Source of the DNA: Voacanga thouarsii
Taxonomy: Eukaryota; Streptophyta; Magnoliopsida; Gentianales; Apocynaceae
Direction of reading: 5' to 3'
DNA: 64,000 bases
Assembly: GCA_026120185.1 (NCBI GenBank)
Contig: JANUWF010001815.1
Span: forward strand, 1,054,001 to 1,118,000
Shown here: piece by piece, positions 11,145-23,376 of the stretch
Numbering within the stretch: the first letter of the stretch is position 1
How the letters are laid out: the number at the start of each line of letters is the position of its first letter
Position numbers and translations under genes: made by a program
The notes under the pieces: model-generated
Told to the model about the DNA's origin: nothing
Database searches by the model: none
Seen by the model: only the letters and a program-made list of their open reading frames with translations

Positions 11145-11305
11145 TGTAAATATTGTGCCCTAGAGGCAATCACTTGTACTTTGTATAGGATACATTTGTT
11201 TTATAATACAAGACATTATTTATCTTTCAGTTTGTTTTTTGTTACTTTTATGTAAAATAATTGTTAGATACTGTCCCTAGTACAACACTATGTTAAGGAA
11301 ATAAT
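11145..11305 (+). repeat. 3' LTR of copia F, first piece
   Basis: Follows the purine tract AAGTGGGAG. The opening TGTAAATATTGTGCCC then CTAGAGGCAATCACTTG matches the start of the solo LTR at 19083 and the common Angela-type phrase (ATGCCCTAGAGGCAAT). It stops at GGAAATAAT where CACTA element 1 begins, and resumes at 39280. Confidence 0.85.
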
Positions 11306-12830
11306 CACTACAAGAAAGTCAGCAATTGCGACTGACAAAATCCGTCGCAAATTTGTGACAGCTCACTGATGGGAAAAGTGCTAAGGAATCTTGTTGACCG
11401 GCCCTTGCAAATCCGTTGCTGATTAGCGAGACATTAGTGATAGAAATTATTTGAGGCGGATTTGCGACAGATTTAAAGATGCTGTCACAAATCCCTCGCA
11501 ACAATTGCGAGGGATTTGCGACGGAAATTATTTTTAAAAAAAGAATTGAAGCAAAAATTAATACTTGCTCTAGCTAATCCATTGCAAAATATACTACGGA
11601 TTTGCGACGAAATATTTTATAAAAAAAATTGAAATAGAAAAATACCATTTATGAAAATACTCGTAGAGGAATTGCGACGGCCAATGGCATGCCGTCGCAA
11701 TTCCGCTACGAGTAAATTGAGAGGGACTTGAGACGGATTTTTGTTTTTTGAAAAAAAGGTGTTGCTCTAGCTAATCAGTCACAAATATATTATGGATTTG
11801 CGACAGAATATTGTATAAAAAAAAATTTGAAAACAAAAATATCCAATTATGAAAATATTCGCAGCAAGCCGTCGCGAATCCCTCTCAAAATTGAGAGGGA
11901 TTTGTGATGGATTTTTGTTTTTGAAAAAAGAAATGAATTAAAAAAATAAAAAGTGTTGCTCTAGCTAATCTATCACAAATCTACTACGGATTTGTGACGG
12001 AATATTTTATAAAAAAAAATTTCAAAAGAAAAATACCCAATTATGAAATATTCACAGCAAGCCATCGTGAATCCCTCTCAAAATTGAGAGGGATTTGCGA
12101 TGGATTTTTGTTTTTGGAAAAAAAATGAATTAAAAAAATAAAAAGTGTTGCTCTAGCTAATTCGTCACAAATCTACTACAGATTTGCGATGCAATATTTT
12201 ATAAAAAAAAATCGAAAAAGAAAGTACTGATTAAGAAAAGTAGGTGCGACGGTCTGCAAAATGCTAGTGCAAATCCCTCACAATATTGCGGGGGATTTGC
12301 GACGGATTTATACTGGCCGTCACAAATCCCTCCCAACTTTGAGAGGGATTTGCGATGGATTTTTTTTTTTTTTTGGAAAAAATGAAGTAAAAAAATAAAA
12401 AAGTGTTTGCTCTAGCTAATCCATTGTAATTTCTACTACGGATTTGCGACGGAATATTTAACAGAAAAATTCGAAAAGGGAATTAATTAAGTGAAAAGTA
12501 TTTGCAGCGGATTTGCAACGGCTTATAATAAGCGTCGCAAATCCATCTCAAAATTGAGAGGGATTTTCGATAGACTTGACGGGCCGTCACAAATCCTTCT
12601 CAATTCTACAAGGGATTTGCAACGGATTGGTGTTTTAAAAAAGGTTCTTGCTCTAGCTAATCCGTCGCAAATCTACTACAGATTTGTAACGGCCTATTTC
12701 GTAAAAAATTGGAATTGAAAAATAGAAATAGTTTGTAGCGGTTTTGCTACGGTTGTGCTAATGGCCGTCGAAAATCCCTCTCAAAATTGCGAGGGATTTG
12801 TGACGGATTGGTGTTTTCTATAAAATGAAG
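11306..12830 (+). repeat. Left terminal inverted repeat and subterminal array of CACTA 1
   Basis: After the terminal CACTACAAGAAAG, variants of GGATTTGCGACGG and of its complement CCGTCGCAAATCC recur every few tens of bases. Larger units containing TTGCTCTAGCTAATCCGTCG and TTTTATAAAAAAAA recur about every 210-250 bases. Such arrays bind the TNPA-type protein in the En/Spm model. The facing motifs form many short hairpins. Confidence 0.9.
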
Positions 12831-15800
12831 TAAAAAAAAAAAAATTATCGCTCTAAATAATTTCAATCTAAATACATTTAAAGTTACTTATTTATAAGGC
12901 CTTTTTGTATAATTTTGTATACTATATACACATGAGTGTTATCATGGAATATGTCCATGATTTTCATACTAATATTGATTATTATATAAAATATTCTTAC
13001 ATGTTCTTTATAGATAATTTTCTTAGAGTTAAAATATATATGGTTATTATGATAAGAACAACTTATGTGTTTTTTAAGTTGAGTAATAAGGAGTTCCATT
13101 TTAATATTCTTTGAACACATGAAAAAAAAAATTGAAATAGAAGACCGTACTACAGTGAAAAGCTGAACTAGAATGGAATATATTTGGTAACACCCTACCT
13201 ATTTGAATCTTGGGAATTAGAGTATGAGCACTTAATTTTGATGCATAATACCGTTATTGAGATTATTCCTGTGACAAACTCATTTACTTTTTTATTTTTA
13301 TAAGTATTAAGAGCGCTGTGTAATAATATAAATAATTTGTGCTTGTAAAGTGACGACTCACATTTATTTGTGAAAAATAATTTATTATATTAAATTAAAT
13401 ATTTTTATGTAGAAATGTTACTACAATTATTTTAGTGAGAGAAATAAATTAAGTTTTCTAAACCATATTTTGAATTATTTGAATTTATTATAAGGATTAT
13501 GAGGGTTTATATTCAATTAGGTGAATTATATATGTTCACTAATGTGTGGTGTGTGTGTGTGTGTGTGTGTGTGTATTCCAATTATATGTGTAGTACATGG
13601 TTAATTAATAACTTAAAATATTATTTTCAAAAAAAAATATAGTTGTTGTTATTATTATTAGAGAAAATAATACTCATAATTTTCCTTAATATATATTTGT
13701 TTTGAATAATTTTAAAATTTAACTATTTTGGGAGCTTTAGTCATTTTTTCCCATTATTCAAATTGAAAAAAAAAAGTCATAATCCTTTCAAACCACCAGA
13801 GTTGAATCTCACATCCCTTTTCCCGTAGAAGAAGCCATATCTTGTTTTTGCTCCCTTGTAGCCAGCAGCCGAAGACATCTTCTACCCCCCATCGATTGCA
13901 CCAATTCTTAGCAATAGCCATTTCTACTGCTAAACATTTAACAGTTCAAGCTTTCCCACTTGAAGCTGTTAACTTCTTCTTCGTTCCCCTAACTTCAAGC
14001 TCCTCACAACCGGCTGCATTCTCTCAAGCTTCACGCATGAGTTTCAACTCAAACTCATGAAAAGATGAAATCTGTGCTCGTTCATGAAGCGTCTTCATTG
14101 AGTTGTTTGGAGGTTTGAAATGGTAACATAAAGAAATCATCTTTTCATCCATTTTTCACTTAAGAAAAATTAGGGATTTCTGGACTAAATATAATTTTAT
14201 TCCCCTCAAAAAGTTGTTGTCTTTGTTAATTTATTTTTGCTTGGAATAAAATAATTTATTTTTGTTAATTTCTAGCATTATATGTTTCTGGCATTATATG
14301 TTTTCTGGTATTTTTGTTAATTTATGGCACTATATGTTTCAAGCATTATTGTTGTTTGTTGAACTGGTTGCTCAAGGTTGATTTTAGTTGCTTCTGGCCT
14401 TCATTTGGGGTATTTTTCTATGGTGAAAAGTCAAGAAAAAGTGCTGAAGAGCTGCATTTTCACCCTAGGAAGAAAATGGAAATTGAAGTAGGCTATGTTG
14501 TTATGTGTAAAGGAAACTATGTGTGAGAAATTTTTATTTCTCAATTGCAGGCTGTTAATTGATAGTGGTATAGGGCTATGAATAGAACTAAATTCTCTTA
14601 ACCATCTCTGCATATATTAGGAAGAGAGGGGAGTTGAATTCCTAACGTTTGGAATACAAAAGGATGTGTAGAACTATAAAGAAATATAGCTACCCACAAA
14701 AAAAAGCTGGTTTGGCACTCTTCTAATTGTGCCCTATTTCAATGCGTATAGGGAAGCTGGGTTGAAATAAATGTTAAATCAAACTTGTATAAGTGTTAAA
14801 CAAGGTTTAAGAAGGTTTGGATGTTATATGTTATGTAGGAGAATCAGAAGATATAGCTTGTGCAATGTATGAGCAAATTCTGCCTTCCCATTTACTAATC
14901 ATATTTGGTTGAGCATTAAATTGTATGAAATGGCCAATTCATTTGGGACTCCATTAACATATCATTGTAACTATTTGTCTTGGGAAATTTTAGGGACCAA
15001 TTTGGCTTAGAGCTGTGGATAAAATGTTATTTAAGAAAATCTAAAAACTGCTACTACTAGAATGTAGTTTTGTTAAATTGGAAGGTGTGAGTTGTTTTGA
15101 TTCCTTATGTTCTTAGGTGTGGTTGTGAAACCTAGGGTGCTGAATGTATTTCATGCCATTGATAGTAGGAAGATAATGAGATATGTTTTGTAGGTATTTA
15201 CACTATCTTAGTCTTACCTGAAATAAAGCATGTAGATAGCCTAAGTTGTTATAAGAAGAAAATAGGTTTATTTTACCATTCTTTTGTTATGCACCTTAGC
15301 TAGATGTTTTGTGCACCTTGAATGATATAAGGTATTGGTGTAGGTGACTATGATGAAAAGGAGCAAAAAAACCTAGGGAAACCCTTCCAAATATATAGTG
15401 AGTCCTAGTTGCTTTAAAAACATAGTTTCGCATGCTATTTTCCAATGCATATTTATTTAGCAAAGTTAAAGTGTGCATTTCTTACTTTTGAAGCATAATG
15501 GTCTGGACTTTGAAACTAGTTATGTCACTTCAACTTCTTTCAGGACTTCCTCAGTTTTATAAGGAATTTCCTAAAGCAGTATCAGCTATGGTTGAATAGG
15601 CACATGAACCACCATTTCTTAGCAACCTTTAGATATTTCTAAAAGGTTTACATCTATTTTCTCTTCTCAAGGAACCTACCTACTTCGAAAATACTTCAAG
15701 CACCCCATGAAATATTCTTTAGCTTTTTTCAACCCTTAAATTTCAAAAGCATGAAAAAGGATTCCAATGTTTTGTGCACTCCTGAAAAATGGATTTTTCT

Positions 15801-17323
15801 TCAGATTATGCTCGAAAATGAGTAGGTGTGACAATAAAGATGTTGAGTACATAGCAGGAGCTTTTTCTTTTTGTACTACCTCATGTGAGAGATAGATGAA
15901 TCAAAGAACCTTTTATCCTGTAATTTCTGCTCAAAAATATTATCTGTATTATTCTTTTTCATGTAATTGGCATATCTCCCCCTCCAAAAGCTTTGTGTGC
16001 ATTCCAGATATTTAGTGAACAGGAAACTGAAAACAATGTTACATAGATGGAGATTAGAGAAAAATATGGTTGAAAGGAAATTTAAAACGTCTTTAGTAAA
16101 ACTTCTATTTCTGATAATGTGATGTATTATTATTATCAATTTCGTGGATGTTTAGTAAAGAGTCCTATATGACTTTGGTTTTCATTGATTTTTGGGCAAC
16201 TTTTTTATGGTTTTTGAGAAATTTGGAACGTGCACTGTAGCAGTTGCAAGAAATTCTTTCATTTCCCTACCATCTTTTGAATTAGGATTCTTAGTTTCTT
16301 GAAAAAAAAAATGTATTGTCATAAAAGATTGATAGAGCTTAAATTCTATATACCTATATGAAAGTGAAAGGTGTATTTAAGATTGTTGTTTTGCTAGATT
16401 TGAGTTTTTCTGATCTTTCTTTTTACAAATATGAGCATATATATTTGGTTGAAGTTGTTGTATCTTATTTTGGAGGAATCACAATCTGGAAATTGGAGAG
16501 ACATTGGGAGGAATCACAAGCTGAAAATTCTGCTTCAAGTATGTAGTATTACTATTTTTCTACAGTAAATATGAATTACTACTCTCAAGCTGAAAATTAT
16601 TGCTTTCAAGCTGAAAATTCTGCTTTCAATAAATCATGTTTTTCTTTCTTTAATAAAAAATAAATTTTAAAGTTTGTGGTTAAAGTTAATTACTCATTTA
16701 TTCTGCACGTTCAAAAGATATGAATTCATTTTTGCTTACCATGATTTATTAGGACTAACAAACAGAACATGATTTATTAGGACTAGTAAATTGGCGTGAC
16801 ATTTGCCTTGATATGTGTTATGCCATTATGACAACTATATGATAGCCAATAGTCATTGTGGAATTGCAAATTCTATATTCCTATATGAAAGTGAAAGGTG
16901 TATTTATGATCGTTGTTTTTCTAGATTTGTCAATCATATTTAGTACTTTTAGTTAATTGTTCCATAAGGAGGCCATCCCTAAGGTTGCGGAGGTCTGGAT
17001 TTTACTTCTCCTCTTCTTGAAGATAAGACAAATACCATTACAACAGTTATTATCATCCTTAATACAATCAACTCTTCCCAACAAACCCAATATCTACAAG
17101 AAATTCACAAGTGATATGTCTAAACTTCGTCATATCAGTTTATCGTTCCTCCAACATTCCCTTCGTCATATTAGTTTTCCTTTCCTGTAACTTCCACGGC
17201 ACTAAATAAATTTGTCTGTTGAGCCTTTTTTATATTTTACTTGGTGCTTTCCTAAACCTTTTACGGAAACATGCATAAGCTCACAGTCAAACCTTTTTGT
17301 CGCATAATATGTTGAACATATAG
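12831..17323. other. Upstream region of the CACTA 1 transposase, no supported gene
   Basis: Lies between the left array and the transposase start. I find no recognisable protein. The stretch 13790-14120 is richer in C and may be an untranslated first exon (a GGTAACAT donor-like site follows at about 14119), but this is inference. A segment of about 55 bases (CCTATATGAAAGTGAAAGGT and neighbours) occurs at about 16350 and again at 16876. A tandem duplication of AACATGATTTATTAGGACTA lies near 16738-16790. Confidence 0.5.
13549..13574. repeat. (GT)n microsatellite
   Basis: Thirteen uninterrupted GT units. Confidence 0.95.
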
Positions 17324-19075
17324 ATGGAATATCATAATTGGATGTATAGAAGGTGGTTGCTCAGTAAAGGGTTTACTACTGAATTTGAGCTGGGGGTGCA
17401 AGGATTTATTGCGTTCATTTTATCGAATTCTAAGTCTAGTAAAATAAGATGTCCTTGTACAAAATGCAAGAACATGAAATTTGACTCTCTGGACCAAGTT
17501 GAGATCTATTTGTACAGATATAGGTATGTTAGCAACTACCATTGATTGATTTGTCACGGTGAACCTTACTATGTAAATCAAAGCATATCTACCGCAACAT
17601 CTAGTACAGTTCAAGTTGATTCAAGTTATAGAAATCCATATCTGGAAATGATCATTGATGTAGTGGGTCCTAATTTTAATTTGGAAAGATCGTCAGATGA
17701 GCAAGTTGAAGAACCTTCTAACACGGAAGCGTAGAAGTTTTATGATATGTTGGGAGCAACAGACACTCCCATATAGGAAGGGTGTACGAACTACTCGGTG
17801 CTTTCGTTAGTTTCAAGGCTACTAAATGTTAAGCCTGAAAATAGCGTATCTAAAAAAGCTTTTAACCAAGTGGTGCAACTTATGAAAGAGGTGGTTCCAA
17901 GAAGTAACAAGATACTTAATGACTTTTATGAAATGAAGAAGTTAGTATCTAGGTTGGGGTTACCTGTTCAAAAGATATATGCATGCACTAATGGATGCAT
18001 GCTTTATTGGAAGGACGATATCAATTTGAAAGAATGCAAATTTTGCAGACATGCTCAGTACGTGAATAGAAAATATGGAAAAAAAAGAAGGGTTAGGCTA
18101 GAGATCCCTTTCAAAAAAATGTACTACTTTCTGATTACACCAAGGTTGCAGAGGTTGTATGCATCTAAAACTACAGCTAAACACATGAGTTGGCATGCAA
18201 AGGCTAAGCTAGAAGATGAAAACTTGAGCCATCCGAGAGATGGTGAGGCTTGGCAGTACTTTTACCGGAATCATCCAGATTTTACAAAGGAAGTGCGGAA
18301 TGTGAGATTAGGCCTTTGTACTAATGGTTTCTCACTATTTGGCATGTCAGGAAAGCAGTATTCATGTTGGCCAGTTATTGTCACTCCTTATAATCTCCCA
18401 CCGTGGTTGTGCATGAAAGATCCTGTGATGTTTTTAACAATCATTGTACTCGCACCAAAGAATCCGAAACATAAAATGGATGTTTATCTTCAACCATTAA
18501 TAGAAGAATTGAATCATTTGTGGATTGAAGGTGTTGCTACATATGACATAGCAAAGAAACAAAACTTCCAGATGCGTGCTACACTAATGTGGACTATTAA
18601 TGACTTTCCGGCCTATGGAATGATGAGTGGATAGAGCAAAGCTGGAAGATTAGCGTGTCCATATTGTATGGAGAGGTCAAAGTCTTTTCATCTACAACAT
18701 GGTGGTAAACACTCATGGTTTGACTGTCACCGCTGCTTCTTACCCATGGATCACCCATTTCGACGGGATACAACATCATTTAAGAGAGATAAGGGCTATG
18801 ATATATTACAACCTATTCTACATCCCACTGGGGATGACCTGTGGAGCAGTGTTTGTCAGTATTTGAAAATAATAGAGTCGGGAAGAGAACTTGGGAGATT
18901 GGAAGGTAGATATGTGAGTTATAATTAGGCTAAACGGAGTATATTTTGGGATTTGCCGTATTGGCGAACGTATTTGGTTTGTCATAATGTTGACATAATA
19001 CAGAATGAAAAGAATGTGTTCGATAATGTCTTCAATATAGTTATGGATGTGAAGGGAAAAACTAAAGACAATTGA
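17324..19075 (+). pseudogene. CACTA 1 transposase (TNPD-like), N-terminal part
   Basis: One reading frame spans the whole segment. It opens with a transposase-associated domain (WMYRRWLL, then RCPCTKCKN, then ICHGEPYY), and from about 17730 carries Transposase_21: NGCMLYWKDD, WHAKAKLEDE, HPRDGEAWQYF, VRLGLCTNGFSLFG, CWPVIVTPYNLPPWLCMKDP, MDVYLQPLIEEL and LMWTINDFPAYGMMSG. Stops occur in frame at 17543, 17732, 17774, 18632, 18926 and 19073. Those at 17543 and 18632 replace a tryptophan. The protein would bind element ends and carry out excision and insertion in the nucleus. The frame is then cut by a solo copia LTR at 19083 and resumes at 20853. Confidence 0.93.
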
Positions 19076-19082
19076 ATATTAG

Positions 19083-20852
19083 TGTTATGCCCTAGAGGCA
19101 ATCACTAGTACATTGTATATGACACATTTTATTTTAATAAAAAGACATTATTTATCTTATAGTTTCTTTTGTTTACTTTCAAGTAATATAATTGTTCGAT
19201 AAAGTCCTTAGTACAACACTGTGTTAAGGAAATCATTATAGAGATCATGATATGAGAGTCCTAATATACTGTATACTGTTAGTACTTAAATAGTCTCTAG
19301 TCATAGTATTAATGAGATAGGACATCATTAATGTGTTAAGACTAGCATGTGTTAGACTTCCTGATTTGATCAGGCAGTGGTTCTTATATCCATGAGTATT
19401 GAGATACTCAAAGTTAACACATGGATGCTTGTTAATGGAACAAGTTCATTGGATGACTTAACTTTGAGATAATCACATGGATAACTATTTAGTGCCAGTG
19501 ATATAATCTCAATATAGTAAACGTGCAAGTATTCTTAGACTTGAGATCTCCAAAGTACTTTGTTTACTGAGCATTGTACTTTGATTCCAATCTTCGGAGC
19601 TCGATCGAGGGCTGCCTATGGGATGGATATTGGGCACATTGTGAGTTAAACGAAAGTAGTTGAGAGGGTCAATAAATGATTCACCACTCCTAATAGTAGG
19701 GGCGAATATCTCACGGCCACTTGTAGGAATTACTACTTGAAAAGTCCTTGGCCAATGTGATTGTATATTGGAAATAGTTTCAATTGATACATATCTAGAG
19801 TAGTGGGTTCCTGATACAAGTACTATTATATTCAGGCCAGAATTAATTCTGGAGGGAGTTGGTATTAATTTCGTACTCTAAACCGAATGAGATATTGTAT
19901 GGTGAAAGGAGTTAATTGCACTGAAGTTTGTTATTGAAGAGTTCATGTCAAGCCACTTGACTTCCTGGACTCTTGGGTAGTCGTGATGTGTTGCTAGATA
20001 CCACTCATGATCTGAGAATATGGGTTTATTAATTGATGAATTAATAAACCAATCCTAATTAGAATTAATAGGATTAATTCTAATTAATTATGGATTATTA
20101 ATCTCAAAGATGTTTGGATTAATTCATGTTCGCTATCAATTGATTGGAAAACCTAATAGGTCACCCACAATAGAGGATTCTATACTCAAAATGTTATTTG
20201 ATAACATAGAGGGGTTAATTGCGAGAAATAGAAGTTGTTGTGGACAAATTATAATTAGTTATAATTTGTGGTCCAAATTATAATTATGGGAACTTGATGT
20301 TTTCAATTACAATTAGGAAATTCTAATTTTTTTAGAATTTTAGATTTTCAGTGGATTTTGGAACATATATTGGATATTCTCGAAACCCTAATTCAAGGGT
20401 GATTCACACGAAAATAGGAGCCACAAAACAAACGCCATCGTCTTCTTCTTCTTCTTCTTCTTCTTCTTCTTCTTCTTCTTCTTCTTCTTCTTCTTCTTCT
20501 TCTCTCTCGTTTTGCTGAAAACAAAAACAACCCTAGCTACCATCTTTTTCTGCTAGCATAGGAAATTTTAGTGTTTGAGTATTCCTCTATGTGGATTATT
20601 ATTAGAGATAATCACACACTGTGATTATAGTGGCTAGACGTCCAACTCTCGTGGAGTTTAAGTAAGAGGATTGCTGGATCGCGTCTTGACTTGAAGAAGA
20701 TCAATTTTGTTCTTCGGACGATCACCCAAAGGTAAAAGCTGTTACCTTTATTATCATTATGTCTTGTTTTTCACACATAGATGGGTCCTAGGATGGTATC
20801 TTGTTTTATTTTCCTTTGCGCCGTATAGGATACGAGCCTGAGATACCCAACA
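19083..20852 (+). repeat. Solo LTR of the copia F family inside the CACTA 1 transposase
   Basis: Starts TGTTATGCCCTAGAGGCAAT and ends GAGATACCCAACA. Its length is 1770 bases, close to that of the F 3' LTR when its two pieces are joined. Blocks such as AGTCCTTAGTACAACACTGT and CTTGAGATCTCCAA are shared with 11145-11305 and 39280-40854. No internal region or second LTR is present. Only a weak match (ATTA-like) is seen between the flanking bases, so the target duplication is not intact or I have the ends off by a base or two. Transposase coding (VMDVKGKTKDN before, ARYDVEVYCNRPELHV after) is contiguous when it is ignored. Confidence 0.88.
20441..20503 (+). repeat. (TCT)n microsatellite in the solo LTR
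   Basis: About twenty TCT units in the leader part of the LTR; the F 3' LTR lacks an expansion of this size at the corresponding place. Confidence 0.95.
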
Positions 20853-21379
20853 TTAAAGGCCCGTTATGACGTTGAAGTATATTGCAATAGGCCAGAACTA
20901 CATGTGTATAACGTTGGAGAAGGGAGGATAGCAATACCTAAGGCATGTTACACATTGACTGTAGAACAAAAGAAAATTTTATTTGAGTGATTGAAAGGAT
21001 TAATTCTTCCAAATGGATACGCATCGAATCTTTGTAGATGTGTTGATTTTAATGAATTAAAGCTGTCCGGCATGAAAAGCCATGATTGCCACTTCTTCAT
21101 GGAAAGATTACTTCCGATTGCCCTTAAATAATTCCTTTCGGCTAATGTTTAGGGAACTTTGACAGAATTAAGTCTGTTTTTTCGAGACATTGGTGCTCCT
21201 AAATTGTTTGTATCTCATATGATGAAGTTGGAGCAAGAGATATCGGTTCTTCTATGTAAGTTAGAGAAGATTTTCCCTCCAGGTTTTTTTAATGTTATAG
21301 AACATCTCTTGGTTCATTTGCCTTATGAAGCAAAGGTTTGTAGCCCTGTACAATATAGACGGATGTATCCTTTTGAGAG
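20853..21379 (+). pseudogene. CACTA 1 transposase, DUF4218 exon
   Basis: Continuation of the transposase after the solo LTR. Recognised by RPELHVYNVGEGRIAIPKA, LPNGYASNLCRCVD, ELKLSGMKSHDCHFFM, LEKIFPPGFFNV and HLLVHLPYEAKVC, the usual landmarks of DUF4218. Stops break it (after ILFE, after PIALK and after SANV). The exon ends at a donor-like GAGAG/GTAGTT at 21379-21381. The equivalent part of CACTA 2 (59625-60155) is open over 176 codons, which confirms the reading. DUF4218 has no settled biochemical role. Confidence 0.9.
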
Positions 21380-21469
21380 GTAGTTGTCATTTTTCAAATT
21401 ATGCTATGGTGAGCTATAGTCATTGCATAGTACTTTTTAGCTATCATACTTTGAATTATGCTAGATTCT

Positions 21470-22790
21470 TGTTTTTGTTTAAAGTTAAAGGTGAAATAAG
21501 GAACGAGTAGAAGGGTCAATTTGCAATGCTTATCTTATTGAGGAAACATCTACATTCTGCTCCTATTATTTTGAGGCATATGTGAGGACAAAACATGTAT
21601 CCATAGCTCGCAATGATGAAGGTGAAGTCGGGCAAAATGTAGATGAAGCTTCATTGTCAATATGTAACATTTATGGGAAGATATTAGGAAAGATTCAAAC
21701 CTGATTCCTCTCTCATGAAGAATACAAAGTGGCAAGAAATTATATATTACTTAACTGTAAAGAGGTTCAACCATATATTAGGTGAGATGCTTGCGCCTCT
21801 GTTGATATTAGAAATAAGATCCATTGGTAATTGTTTAATTTTCTTCTCTACAGTGAGTTCACATCTTGTTTACAATCTTCTGTATCAAACATATCGGAAT
21901 TGGATGTACAAAGAAGGATAGAGAATGAGTTCGCAGGATGGTTTACAGATTATGTATGCTCCTAAAAAATCAGTTAAATTTTTGTACAAGTGAACATATG
22001 TTGTTAGTTAATGTATGTCCACCTAAACATTTAATATGCTTTATAGGTGAATGATCCACAAAACCATGTGTCAAATATATGTTTGAAGAATCTTGCTTAG
22101 GGACCTTCGAGAAAAGTGAAAACATATACTAAGTACATTATTAATGGCTATAGATTTCACACCCATGAACACATCGAAGGAAAGAAAATAGTGAATTCTA
22201 TAGTTTGTGTTAAGGGGGGTGAAAAGGACTCAGTAGAGAGTGATTATTATGGGGTTGTTAAAAAGATTGTTGAAGTTGAGTTTCCTGGTAATCCATCACA
22301 GAAAGTTGTGCTTTTTAAATGTGATTGGTTTGATCAAACAACAAATTGCGGTGTGAGAATACATAATGAGTATAAGATTGTTGATATTAATTGCAAGAGG
22401 AGCTATCCAAAATATGATCCGTTTGTGTTAGCTCAATAGGCATCTCAGGTGTACTATGCCTCATATCTAGGATGCAAAAGACCAAGATCTGATTGGTTAG
22501 CTATGTGTAATGTAAAAGCTCGACATGTGATTGATGCACCTGTGATTGATAGAGCTTACCAAGAAGAGGTGGATATTCACAATGCAATGAGCATTTCCTT
22601 AGTTGTTGATCTTGGTCCCTTAGCTCATGAATCAGGCACAAGTGATTTGTTAGATGTCCACGAAGAAGGATTACTTAGGGATACAAATGAACTCGAAGAT
22701 GAAGATGAAAATGAAGGTAATTGGAATACAGATAGCACGACAAAGATGGAAGAAGAAGAATATATATCGGAGGATAACTCGAGTGAATAA
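21470..22790 (+). pseudogene. CACTA 1 transposase, C-terminal exons with DUF4216
   Basis: Three exons can be followed. The first reads NKERVEGSICNAYLIEETST and ends NYILLNCKEVQPYI at a GT donor (21782). The second, 21854-21953, reads SSVSNISELDVQRRIENEF. The third begins at 22047 after an AG acceptor, reads VNDPQNHVSNICLKNLA, a stop, then the DUF4216 region: NGYRFHTHEH, DYYGVVKKIVEVEFPGNP, VVLFKCDWFD and YPKYDPFVLAQ. A stop at 22437-22439 follows, and the frame goes on with QVYYASYLG to an acidic tail (EDEDENEG, EEEEYISEDNSSE) ending at 22790. Exon limits are set by splice consensus and the match with CACTA 2. Confidence 0.87.
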
Positions 22791-22935
22791 AGTACAATTA
22801 TTCTACGTTCGTGATGTAAAGTTTAAATCACTTATGATGTTTGCCTATATTGTTGATCAATAATCTATGTTAAACTTTCATGTTTTTCAATTATTGGATG
22901 ATCAATTATTATACTATTTTTTATCCTTTTTTTAA

Positions 22936-23280
22936 ATACAGTTAAGTACGAGTCAATGCTAACCATTTTCTTTTCCACAGGTGTTCTTTGCCTTTCCATA
23001 GGTATGCTTTTTTTGTTTTTTATATACAGTTAAGTGTTAGTCAATGCTAACTATTTTCTTTTCCACAGGTGTTCTTTGCCTTTCCATAGATATACTTTTT
23101 AAAAAAAAAAATACAATTAAGTATGAGTCAATGCTAACTATTTTCTTTTTGACAGGTGTTCTTTGCCATTCCATAGGTATGCTTTTTTTTTTTAAATTAT
23201 AAATACAGTTAATTGTTAGCGAATGCTTACTAATTTCTTTTCTGTAGGTGTTCTTTACTTTTCTAAAGGTATATTTTTTT
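22936..23280 (+). repeat. Four tandem ~88-base units, each with a 21-base exon-like core
   Basis: Units start at about 22936, 23024, 23111 and 23203 with ATACAGTTAAG or a variant. Each holds a pyrimidine tract, an AG, the 21-base core GTGTTCTTTGCCTTTCCATAG or a variant, then GTATGC or a variant. The core is thus bounded by acceptor- and donor-like sites in units 1, 3 and 4; unit 2 has lost the donor GT. The array follows the transposase stop. Confidence 0.88.
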
Positions 23281-23302
23281 GTTTATTATATGAACTGGAT
23301 CC

Positions 23303-23376
23303 CTATGAGTGATGGGTGGTCACTCCCCGTGAGTGATAGGTGATCACTCCTCTTGAGTAATGGGTGATTACCCTTA
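23303..23376 (+). repeat. ~24-base minisatellite, three units
   Basis: GTGAGTGATAGGTGATCACTCC and variants, three times in a row. The same minisatellite, in the same orientation relative to the element, is in CACTA 2 at 63008-63080. Confidence 0.88.

Noticed and set aside
11306..12830. Periodic repeats that might suggest a CRISPR-like array
   Set aside because: Spacing is irregular, repeats occur in both orientations, and the array ends in a CACTA terminus; it is a subterminal array in a plant transposon.
13842..14060. Plus-strand open frame starting MFLLPCSQQPKTSS
   Set aside because: No recognisable domain; lies in the probable untranslated leader of CACTA 1. Composition differs from the surroundings, but that is not enough for a gene call.
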